Assembly: GCA_943908475.1 (NCBI GenBank)
Contig: CALTTG010000003.1
Location: forward strand, 74,132-138,131
Length of the DNA stretch: 64,000 nucleotides
Direction: 5' to 3'
DNA from: an uncultured Burkholderiales bacterium
GTDB taxonomy: Bacteria > Pseudomonadota > Gammaproteobacteria > Burkholderiales > Burkholderiaceae_C
In this document: one piece after another, positions 53,376 to 61,124 of the stretch
Layout of the letters: each line of letters starts with the position of its first letter
Numbering within the stretch: position 1 is the stretch's first letter
Notes under the pieces: model-generated
Told to the model about the DNA's origin: nothing
Databases searched by the model: none
The model's input: only the letters and a program-made list of their open reading frames with translations
Position numbers and translations under genes: made by a program

Positions 53376-54644
53376 TCATTGCTTGAGGGTGGCCTTGCCC
53401 ATGTCCCACATGGGCATGAACACGCCCAGGGCCAGCAGCAACACAATCGCCCCCAGGAAAATGACCAGAATCGGCTCGATTTGCTGGGACAGGGACTTCA
53501 GGGAATACTCAACCTCGTTGCCGTACAGCTCGCCGATCTCGTCCAAGAGTTCGTCGAGCATGCCGGTTTCTTCGCCAATGGCCAGCATTTGCAGCACCAT
53601 GGGCGTGAACACGCCGGTGGCCGCGGCCGCTCGCGTCAGGGTCTCGCCCCGAGTGACGGCGTCTCGCATGCCTTCGATGCGTGTGCTGATGAACACGTTG
53701 TCCGCGGTGTGGGCCACGCTGGTCAAAGCCCGCTCCAGCGGCACGCCGCTTTTGAGCGACAAGGCAAATGCCCGCGCGAACCGCGACAAGGTGGCCTGGG
53801 TGACGATGGGCCCCACCAGCGGCATCCGCAAAATGGACCGGTGCCAGATCATCTTGCCGTCAGGGGTCTGCACCCACTGGCGGAACACGAAGAATCCCAG
53901 CACGGCAGCGCCCAGCATCCACCAGCCGTACTCCAGGGTGAAGGTGGACGACCCGATCAGGATGCGCGTGGGCAGGGGCAACTCCGACCCCAGTGACTTG
54001 AACACCCCGGCAAACGCTGGGATGACCATCACGTTGATGATCACCACCGCCGCGACCATCGCCAGGATCACGAAAGTGGGATAGCGCACGGCAGACTTGA
54101 CCTGCTGGCGCATGAACTGCTCGAACTCCAGGTGCTTGTACAGCTTGAAAAACACCGTTTCAATCTGTCCCGAGGCCTCGCCCACGCGCACCATGGCCAC
54201 GTAAAAGTTGTCGAACACCTTGGGGTGCATGGCCATGGCGCTCGACAGCTCCACCCCCGACTCCAGGCTTCGACGCAACTCGTACAGCACCACCTTCAAG
54301 CGCGGCTGGGTGGTGGTTTCCTGCAGGCCCGCCAGGGCACGCAAGATGGGCACGCCGGCCTTGAGCAGGGTGTAGATCTGCCGGCTGAACAACATCACGT
54401 CTTGCGGCTTGATCTGTGGCGTGCTGAACTCGATCTTTACCCCGGCACCGGCCCCGCCGCCCGCCACCGGTGCACCTTGCGATGCGGACGCAGTACTGGT
54501 GGGGGCGACACCGTCGGGCTTGATGGTCAAGGGCACCAAGCCCTTGCCACGCAGCAGGTCGGCCACTTCACCCGGCGAGGCCGCATCGTGAAAGCCTTCC
54601 AGCACCCCCACGGGGCCCCGAGCGGTGTAGCGGAAGCGGCTCAT
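53376..54644 (-). CDS. mshG: MSHA-type inner-membrane platform protein MshG (GspF family)
   Basis: A 422-residue GspF/PilC-like protein. It has two repeated GspF domains (about 85-205 and 290-410) with LFSRQIYTLLKAGVPILRALAGL and FARAFALSLKSGVPLERALTS as first helices, plus three membrane helices. The N-terminal 30 residues follow the FRYTARGPVG-like family start. It forms the platform that transmits force from the MshE ATPase. The start overlaps the mshE stop as ATGA. Confidence 0.9.
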   Translation of the reverse strand: MSRFRYTARGPVGVLEGFHDAASPGEVADLLRGKGLVPLTIKPDGVAPTSTASASQGAPVAGGGAGAGVKIEFSTPQIKPQDVMLFSRQIYTLLKAGVPILRALAGLQETTTQPRLKVVLYELRRSLESGVELSSAMAMHPKVFDNFYVAMVRVGEASGQIETVFFKLYKHLEFEQFMRQQVKSAVRYPTFVILAMVAAVVIINVMVIPAFAGVFKSLGSELPLPTRILIGSSTFTLEYGWWMLGAAVLGFFVFRQWVQTPDGKMIWHRSILRMPLVGPIVTQATLSRFARAFALSLKSGVPLERALTSVAHTADNVFISTRIEGMRDAVTRGETLTRAAAATGVFTPMVLQMLAIGEETGMLDELLDEIGELYGNEVEYSLKSLSQQIEPILVIFLGAIVLLLALGVFMPMWDMGKATLKQ

Positions 54645-56350
54645 CCCTCCACCTGTGCACTGATGCCCATGGCTTCAGCCACGGAGGTTCGCCCTTGCAG
54701 GGCCAACTGCGCCGCGTCATGGCGCAAGGTGTTGTTGCCGATGGCCTCACGGGCGATGTTGGAGAACTCCCCCGGCGAACAGCGCCCCAGCGCCTCGATC
54801 AAGGGCAAAGACATCTCCATGAATTCGTAGACACCCGTGCGACCTCGGTAGCCCGTCTGGTTGCAATCGGGGCACCCCTTGCCCTCAAACACCTGCGCAG
54901 TGTCGGCCGCCTCACCAATCTCGCTGCGCAGCCAGGCGCGCTCATGGTCGCTCATGGCATGGGGCACCTTGCACGATTTGCACAGGGTGCGAACCAGGCG
55001 CTGGGCCACCACCAGTTGCAGAGAAAGCGCCACCATCCACGCGGGCACGCCCATGTCGATCAGACGCGCCGGGGTGGAGGCCGCATCGTTGGTGTGCAAG
55101 GTCGACAGCACCAAGTGCCCGGTCATGGCCGCACGCAGCCCGATCTCGGCCGTGACCTTGTCGCGCATTTCGCCCACCAAGATCACGTCCGGGTCCTGAC
55201 GCAAGGCGGCGCGCAAAATGCGCTCGAAGGTCATGTCGATCTTGTCTTGCACCTGCACCTGGTTGAGCCCCGGCAGGCGGTACTCGATGGGGTCCTCGGC
55301 CGTCAGGATCTTGCGCTCGGTGGTGTTCAGCGCGTTGAGCGCAGCGTACAGGGTGGTCGTCTTGCCGCTGCCGGTGGGCCCCGTCACCAGGATCAGGCCG
55401 CTGGGTTTGGCGATCGCTCGCTCCAACGCACCCCGCATGCCCGGCGGCATGTTGAGCTTGTCCATCTCCAGCATGCCGGCGCTTTGACTGAGCAAGCGCA
55501 TCACCACCGATTCGCCGTGCTGTGATGGCAAGGTCGAGATCCGCACGTCGACCGTGCCATCTTTGAGCCGCACCGCAAAGCGGCCGTCTTGCGGCAGGCG
55601 CTTTTCCGAGATGTCCAGCCCACTCATGAGCTTCAGGCGCAGGGCCACCGCCCCGGCGATCTTGGCATCGGCCTCGGTTTGCACATGCAAGACCCCGTCG
55701 ATGCGGTAGCGAATGCGCAACTGCTTTTCCTGGGGTTCGATGTGGATGTCGGACGCACGCATGCGCAGCGCCTGCTCGAACACCGAGAACAGCAAGCGCA
55801 CCACCGGCGCATCTTCATTGCTGGTCGAATCCATGCCCAGCAGGTCACTGAGGTCGCTTTCAACGCCCGCCAGCTCGGTGGTCAGTTCACGGGCCAGCCC
55901 CTCGATTTCCTTGGTGCTGCGGTAGACCCGGTCCAGCGCCGCCAACAGGTGGCTCTCGGACACCACCGCCATGTCGATGCTGCGCTTGAGGATGCGACCC
56001 AGCTCGTCAAAGGCATAGATGTCGGTCGGGTCGGCCATGCCCACGAGCAGCCCGGTTGCGGGGTCATCGAGCACGATGGCGCGCATGCGGCGGGCATGGG
56101 TTTCCGGCAGCAATTGGGCGACATCAGGGCGCAACGGGTAGTGCGCCAGATCCACGTAGGGGGCGTGCAACTGCCGCGCCACGGCCTTGCCAATTTGCGC
56201 CTCCGTCAGCCATTGCTTGTCGATGAGCACTTGACCCAGTTTGCGGCCACTGCTGCGTTGCTGCTGCAGGGCTTCATCGAGTTGAATGGGCGTGATCAGG
56301 CCGTCTTGCACCAGCAAGTCGCCCAACCGGAATTTCTGGGGACGAGACAT
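54641..56350 (-). CDS. mshE: Pilus extension ATPase MshE with MshEN c-di-GMP-binding N-terminus
   Basis: A 569-residue GspE-family ATPase. Walker A is GPTGSGKTT (G324-K330), the Walker B region includes DPDVILVGEMRD, and a zinc-like CKSC...CPDC tetracysteine is present near residues 470-510. The N-terminal 115 residues repeat RLGDLLVQDGLITPIQLDEAL and LGQVLIDKQWLTEAQIGKAV. These match the MshEN motif repeats that bind c-di-GMP in Vibrio MshE. It powers pilus extension at the inner membrane. GAGGAG precedes the ATG. Confidence 0.92.
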   Translation of the reverse strand: MSRPQKFRLGDLLVQDGLITPIQLDEALQQQRSSGRKLGQVLIDKQWLTEAQIGKAVARQLHAPYVDLAHYPLRPDVAQLLPETHARRMRAIVLDDPATGLLVGMADPTDIYAFDELGRILKRSIDMAVVSESHLLAALDRVYRSTKEIEGLARELTTELAGVESDLSDLLGMDSTSNEDAPVVRLLFSVFEQALRMRASDIHIEPQEKQLRIRYRIDGVLHVQTEADAKIAGAVALRLKLMSGLDISEKRLPQDGRFAVRLKDGTVDVRISTLPSQHGESVVMRLLSQSAGMLEMDKLNMPPGMRGALERAIAKPSGLILVTGPTGSGKTTTLYAALNALNTTERKILTAEDPIEYRLPGLNQVQVQDKIDMTFERILRAALRQDPDVILVGEMRDKVTAEIGLRAAMTGHLVLSTLHTNDAASTPARLIDMGVPAWMVALSLQLVVAQRLVRTLCKSCKVPHAMSDHERAWLRSEIGEAADTAQVFEGKGCPDCNQTGYRGRTGVYEFMEMSLPLIEALGRCSPGEFSNIAREAIGNNTLRHDAAQLALQGRTSVAEAMGISAQVEG

Positions 56351-56359
56351 GGGGGCTCC

Positions 56360-58243
56360 TCAGCGGTTCAGCAGGGCGGTGTCTGGCTGGGCATCGCTCC
56401 AGCCCGTGCCATCGCCATTGATGACCGTGGGCTTGATCAAGATGACCAGCTCGCGCTTGTAGATGGCCTTGCTCTTTTGACCGAAGGCATTGCCCACCAC
56501 CGGCAACTGACCCAGCACCGGCAGGCCGCTCTGGAGGCGTGAGCCGGTCTGCTGCATCAGCCCGCCAATGGCCACGATCTGCCCATCGAGCACCCGCACC
56601 ACGCTGTCGGTCTCGTTGATCGAGCTGGTCGCCAGGGGCAGGCGCAACACGGTGTCGCCGCCCAAATCGAAGGTCTTTTGCTTTTCGGTGACCACACTGA
56701 TGGCCGGGTGCACGTGCAACATCACCGCCCCCTTGTCGTCGATCTGGGGGGTCACGTCCAACGAGATGCCGCTGAAAAAGGGCTGCAGCGTCAGCTCAGG
56801 CGCATTGGTGGTGCCCGAGGCCGTGCTGGTCGAGCTGTTCTTCACGTTGGTCAGGAACAACTCGTCGGTGCCCACCTTCAACACCGCTTTCTGGTTGTTG
56901 AGCGCGGCGATGCGAGGGCTGGAGAGCACCTGCACATTGCCCTGTGTTTCCAGGAATGAGAGCAAGGCCGTGAAGTTGGCACCCTGCACCGCCAGGCCAT
57001 AAAAGCCCTTGCCCAGGTCTTCGGCCACCACCGAGGCGCCAGGCAGGGTCGAGCCCGAGCCGTTGGACAAGGTGCCGGTGTGCGACAAGCTCACCCCCGG
57101 CGCGGCGCCCACCAGGCCCACCTTGTTGTTGCCGCTCTGGATGCCCCGGAACAAGGACCAGTTGATGCCGGTCTGCGTGTCTTCGCTGAGCTCAACCTCC
57201 ACGATCTTGGCCTCCAGCATCACCTGCCGCTCGATGGTGAGCTGCACGGCGCGCAGGTAGTCGCCCACCTGCCGCAACTCGGCAGGCGTGCCCCGCACCA
57301 CGATCACCCCCGCGCCCGGGTTCAAGGTGACAGCGCCGCCCTTGTTCACGTTGACCAGGCTGTTGAGCGAATCCTTCACGTCGCGCCAGAAGTCGGTGTC
57401 GGACGTGGTGCTCACGGCCGACATCTCCAAAGCCGTGGCCGACTTGCCCGCATTGGCCGAGCCCGTGCTGCCCGAGGTGGCGCCGCCACTGGACGAGCCT
57501 CCCGAGGTCTGCACAATCGAGCTCGACTGCACGCGCAAGTCAGACACCCCCAGGCGACGCCCGGGCAGGTAGTTGACCTTGAACAGGCGAGTCTGCACCG
57601 CATTGGGGTACACATAGACCCGATTGCCCGCCACGCGGAAATCGTAGCCATAGAGTTCTTTGAGCGACTCCAGCGCCTCCATGACCGTGGTGTTGCGCAA
57701 GGCCACCGAGATGCTGCCGCTCAAGTCGGGCGGCACCAAGACGTTGTAGGTGCCGTGCCCGCCCAGTTGGAGGAAGACCTGCGATGCAGGCGCGTTGTTG
57801 ACCACCAGGTCGAATCGGTCCGCCGCATCGGCGGGCGCAGACAAGGCGGCCACCGTCGGCACACGGTCGGCGCCACGGGTCGACTCGCGCACCGCGTCCG
57901 TGGACTTGCCGCGCACGCGTCCACGCGAGGCCACCTGCACCGGCGCCATCGGCGTTTGCACCGCGGTGCTGTCCTCGACGCGCGCGCCCAGCGACGTGCT
58001 CAAGCCATGCACCAGGGCCACCGACGAGGGCGAGCCCACCATGGGCACGTCGCGCAGGCGATGACGTGGGGCCGGAAACTGGTCCAGGTCAGGCGTTCGA
58101 ACATCGGACACCTTCAGGCTCAGCGTCGATGCCACCGCCCACCCCGCAGGCAGCTTGTGAGGCGCACGGCGCGCCTCGGCGTTCGTGTGCGCCAGCAAGA
58201 CCACCGAGCTCAACAGGCTGAGGATCACGTGTGAGGACTTCAT
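56360..58243 (-). CDS. mshL: MSHA-type secretin MshL
   Basis: A 627-residue outer-membrane secretin with a signal peptide (about 1-23, ending in HTNAEA). It has an STN-type short domain (VPPDLSGSISVALRNTTVMEALESLKELYGYDF), a secretin N domain (QVMLEAKIVEVELSED region) and the C-terminal secretin gate (VLSSPRIAALNNQKAVLKVG, SSINETDSVVRVLDGQIVAIGGLMQ). It would form the pore for the pilus. AAGGA six bases before ATG 58243 favours this start over ATG 58249. The gap to mshE is nine bases. Confidence 0.9.
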   Translation of the reverse strand: MKSSHVILSLLSSVVLLAHTNAEARRAPHKLPAGWAVASTLSLKVSDVRTPDLDQFPAPRHRLRDVPMVGSPSSVALVHGLSTSLGARVEDSTAVQTPMAPVQVASRGRVRGKSTDAVRESTRGADRVPTVAALSAPADAADRFDLVVNNAPASQVFLQLGGHGTYNVLVPPDLSGSISVALRNTTVMEALESLKELYGYDFRVAGNRVYVYPNAVQTRLFKVNYLPGRRLGVSDLRVQSSSIVQTSGGSSSGGATSGSTGSANAGKSATALEMSAVSTTSDTDFWRDVKDSLNSLVNVNKGGAVTLNPGAGVIVVRGTPAELRQVGDYLRAVQLTIERQVMLEAKIVEVELSEDTQTGINWSLFRGIQSGNNKVGLVGAAPGVSLSHTGTLSNGSGSTLPGASVVAEDLGKGFYGLAVQGANFTALLSFLETQGNVQVLSSPRIAALNNQKAVLKVGTDELFLTNVKNSSTSTASGTTNAPELTLQPFFSGISLDVTPQIDDKGAVMLHVHPAISVVTEKQKTFDLGGDTVLRLPLATSSINETDSVVRVLDGQIVAIGGLMQQTGSRLQSGLPVLGQLPVVGNAFGQKSKAIYKRELVILIKPTVINGDGTGWSDAQPDTALLNR

Positions 58244-58245
58244 GC

Positions 58246-58731
58246 TCATTCCTTCGACGCCGCCGAAGCGGCTGGTTCTGCGGCAGCGGCAGGTGCCGCA
58301 TCGCCCGTCGATGTCTGGCGGGACATCAGACGCAAACGCTTGATCACCGCACCCTGCTTGACACTGGCACCGTGCCGGTCCACCGACCACAAGATCCCAC
58401 CACCAGGGACCTTGTCGCCCACCCGGACCAGCTGGCCATCGATGACGGCCGAGCCCGCGCCCGAGGGCCCCACCAGGACCGACGACAAGCGTGACCCCGA
58501 GGGGCTGCGGTTGACCGCACGCCGGCGCGTGTCGCCATCGGCGGCCGCTTGGGGCGACGCGCCAACTGAGGCCGTGCCACCGGGCGCGCCGGATGCAACC
58601 GCCGGCACAGATTCACCGGGCCTGGGCATCGCGAACGGCGGTCGGGTGGGGTCCAACTGCGCCCAGGTCGCCAGGGGCACACACAGCAGCGCCCCCAGAA
58701 AGCCTCGGCGAGAACAAGTGGCTGCACTCAT
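58246..58731 (-). CDS. mshK: MshK-like protein with twin-arginine-type signal
   Basis: A 161-residue protein between mshJ and mshL, the position of mshK. Its start, CSRRGFLGALLCVPLATWAQ, has an S-R-R-x-F-L motif and a hydrophobic stretch ending in an A-x-A-like site, so Tat export is possible. The C-terminal part (AVIDGQLVRVGDKVPGGGILW) resembles PilP/GspC-like periplasmic domains. MshK is thought to link inner and outer pilus parts. Its start overlaps the mshJ stop as ATGA. Confidence 0.65.
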   Translation of the reverse strand: MSAATCSRRGFLGALLCVPLATWAQLDPTRPPFAMPRPGESVPAVASGAPGGTASVGASPQAAADGDTRRRAVNRSPSGSRLSSVLVGPSGAGSAVIDGQLVRVGDKVPGGGILWSVDRHGASVKQGAVIKRLRLMSRQTSTGDAAPAAAAEPAASAASKE

Positions 58732-59423
58732 GGCTCGGCAATCTCCAGGGGATCAGGATCGGGACTGAGCGTGAACAGGCGAACGGTCATGCGCAAACGC
58801 CCTTGCTCGTCGGTGCTCATCTGCAAGCCCGACCACCACAACTTGCGCGGCATCTGCTCGGCGCTGACCAGCCAGTCGAGCAGGTCGTTGAACGCGCCTT
58901 GCATCACGACCTCCAGGCCCTGGCGGTAGAGGCCCGGGGTGTCCTGGATGGCAAGCCCGGCCTTGCCGATTTCGTCTTGCGTGAGGGTGCGCATGGCGAC
59001 CAGGGAAAGCTGCCCATTGCGCGCCAGCAGGCCCTGCATCACCTGCCTCATCTCGCGAGCGGGCACCAGGCCTGCCTGCACGTCGGCCAAGGCCTTCTGC
59101 TGCTGCGCCACCGACACGCGCATGCGAGCCACCTCGCTCTTGAGCTGCCCCTCCATCGCGGCCAGGTCGCTGCCCAGACGCGCGGCATCGGCCTGCCGCG
59201 CCTGCAAGGCTTGCTCGGCGGAGGCCAGGCGCTTGCGGGTCGCCCCAAACTGGTCCAGGCTGGGGGTGAACAAGGTCAGGTCCAGCACGTACCAGCACAC
59301 CGCCACGCCCGCAAGCACCAAGAGGCGACGCTCACCGAGGGGCCGCTGGGCATGTTGACGACGCCACTGCCGCCAGCGCCGACGCGCCTGGTCTTGCAGT
59401 TCGGCCATGTCGAGTTTGTTCAC
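58728..59423 (-). CDS. mshJ: MSHA-type biogenesis protein MshJ (GspM/PilO-like)
   Basis: A 231-residue bitopic protein with a basic cytoplasmic start, one membrane helix (LLVLAGVAVCWYVLDLTLF, about 34-52), a coiled-coil (about 58-125) and a periplasmic ferredoxin-like domain. This is the build of GspM/PilO proteins. The GTG start at 59423 is preferred: AGGAGGT lies five bases upstream and it overlaps the mshI stop as GTGA. ATG 59408 is the alternative. Confidence 0.85.
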   Translation of the reverse strand: MNKLDMAELQDQARRRWRQWRRQHAQRPLGERRLLVLAGVAVCWYVLDLTLFTPSLDQFGATRKRLASAEQALQARQADAARLGSDLAAMEGQLKSEVARMRVSVAQQQKALADVQAGLVPAREMRQVMQGLLARNGQLSLVAMRTLTQDEIGKAGLAIQDTPGLYRQGLEVVMQGAFNDLLDWLVSAEQMPRKLWWSGLQMSTDEQGRLRMTVRLFTLSPDPDPLEIAEP

Positions 59424-61003
59424 GGTTGACCTCCTGCCGCAGCACCCGAGGCCTGCCCTGACGCGGGGATCGACCCCGCCTTGGCTTTCAAGGTGAAGGC
59501 CGTCACCCCCGCCAGCTGCGGCATTTGCTCCGCTCCCAAGGCCGACATCTCCACCTGCGCAAACTTGCGGCCCTTGAAGTGCGGCTCTTGGCCCAATCGG
59601 GCCAGGTAGGGGGGCAACATCGACGGGTTGAGCATGCGCCCGCTCAACTCGATGTCCTGCCCATTGGGCGCGATGGTCACCCCGGTGATCCACAAATCGC
59701 CCGGCGACTGCCGACTCAGCGCCTTGAAGTACTCGGAATAGGCGGTGCCCGGCGAGGTCGACAAGCGCTGAATGGTCTCGTACAGCGTGCGTTGCTGCTT
59801 TTCGGTGTCGCGCAAGGCCTCCAGCTCGACCATGGCGGGTGGCCGTGGAGCTCCCTGGGGCGCGCCGCCCGGCAGGCTGGCCAGCATGCGTTCGGCCTGC
59901 TCGGCCTTGCCCACCAGATGCTGAGCGGCCGACTTCAGGCCCACACTCACCAGCACCACCGAAGCGACCACCCCGGCGACCAGCTTGACCCCGAAGTCCA
60001 TGCCCCAAGGCTCCGGGCCCATGGATTGCTGAGGCGGCAGCAGCACAACCTGCTGGCGCCCCAGGCGCTCACCCTGTTCGCGCAAGGCCGCCCCCAGGGC
60101 GCACAGTTGTGCAAACGTGGGCGACTGGGCCAAGGCTCGCCCCGCGTCACTGGACTCGTCGATGTCGAGGTATTGGCTCAAGCTCAACTGGGTCACCGGC
60201 ACGTACACGAGATCGGCCAGCACCTCGACCATGCCCTCCGCCCCTTCTGGAGACGCCACCGTCAGGCCCGACAGGCTGAACTGGCTGTGCATGCGCTCGA
60301 AGGTGTCCAGCGTGCGCAGCACTTCCAATCCCGCGCGTCCCACGGCATTGCCTCGGCCTTCCACGGCTCCGGCCACTGCACCGGCCACCACCTCGATGGT
60401 GCGCGCCATCAGCAACTCGCCCTGGCAGGTGATGACCAGCATGCCGTGGTCTTCGCCAAACACCATCAGAGCGTGGGCCTTGTCCTCCACCTCGCCCAGG
60501 GCGCAGATGTTGCGCAAGGCGGTCTCGGGCACCTCCATGGCCGACCAGGCTTGTCCCTCGTCGTCGGAGAGCAAATGGATGTTGCGGGCCTGCGCGCCTG
60601 GCACCAACATCGCGATGCACGTGCGCGAGCCCCGACTTTGAGGCGCCTCGGGCAGTGCGAGCACATCGATCACGGCGTCATCAACCGTGAAATCCACCTG
60701 ATCGCGCAAGTTCCAGCGCAAGGCATCGGGCCACTCTTCACGGGGCACGTCCGGCGCCGGTGTCGACACCAAGGCGTATTCGCCCCGGTCCAGCGTCAAG
60801 GACGCGAGCGGCGAGCGGCGACCATGCGCACGTCGCACGTCTCGAATGACCTCGGTGAGGCCTTGCGCGGGTGCCGTCCAGTGCCAATCGACACGAGGAC
60901 GGCCCTCGGCTGGGTGGGCCACGCGCACCGCTGCGGCGGTCGAGCCAATCCTGGCGACCCCCAATCGCTGAGCGCTTTTCCCCTGACGCCGTCTGAACAC
61001 CAT
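59420..61003 (-). CDS. mshI: MSHA-type biogenesis protein MshI (PilM/PilN- and GspL-like)
   Basis: A 527-residue protein. The N-terminal half (about 1-320) is an actin-like PilM/GspL cytoplasmic domain with partly degraded motifs (VFGEDHGMLVITCQGELLMART). A membrane helix lies near 333-353 (LVAGVVASVVLVSVGL). The C-terminal part is a PilN-like periplasmic domain (LSRQSPGDLWITGVTIAPNGQDIELSG). It probably anchors the platform with MshJ and MshE. It is the first gene of the cluster; GGGAG precedes the ATG. Confidence 0.85.
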   Translation of the reverse strand: MVFRRRQGKSAQRLGVARIGSTAAAVRVAHPAEGRPRVDWHWTAPAQGLTEVIRDVRRAHGRRSPLASLTLDRGEYALVSTPAPDVPREEWPDALRWNLRDQVDFTVDDAVIDVLALPEAPQSRGSRTCIAMLVPGAQARNIHLLSDDEGQAWSAMEVPETALRNICALGEVEDKAHALMVFGEDHGMLVITCQGELLMARTIEVVAGAVAGAVEGRGNAVGRAGLEVLRTLDTFERMHSQFSLSGLTVASPEGAEGMVEVLADLVYVPVTQLSLSQYLDIDESSDAGRALAQSPTFAQLCALGAALREQGERLGRQQVVLLPPQQSMGPEPWGMDFGVKLVAGVVASVVLVSVGLKSAAQHLVGKAEQAERMLASLPGGAPQGAPRPPAMVELEALRDTEKQQRTLYETIQRLSTSPGTAYSEYFKALSRQSPGDLWITGVTIAPNGQDIELSGRMLNPSMLPPYLARLGQEPHFKGRKFAQVEMSALGAEQMPQLAGVTAFTLKAKAGSIPASGQASGAAAGGQP

Positions 61004-61065
61004 CCTCGGAGCTCCCTAAAAGCTTGCCCCTCCATGGTGTCGGATCTGTTTTCGTCCAGCGGAAT

Positions 61066-61098
61066 GATAAGACGCGGGTTCCCCCGGTTTATTTCACC
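61066..61098 (-). promoter_or_regulatory. Candidate promoter of the msh operon
   Basis: On the minus strand GGTGAAATAAACC (61098-61086) is followed after eleven bases by CGTCTTATC (61074-61066), about 63 bases before the mshI ATG. The pair loosely resembles GGAATAAA/CGTC-type promoters of extracytoplasmic-function sigma factors. CCGGT/ACCGG also forms a small dyad around the first box. Neither box matches sigma-70. Confidence 0.3.
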
Positions 61099-61124
61099 GG
61101 CTGGGACGCTTTCGGGAAGATTCC

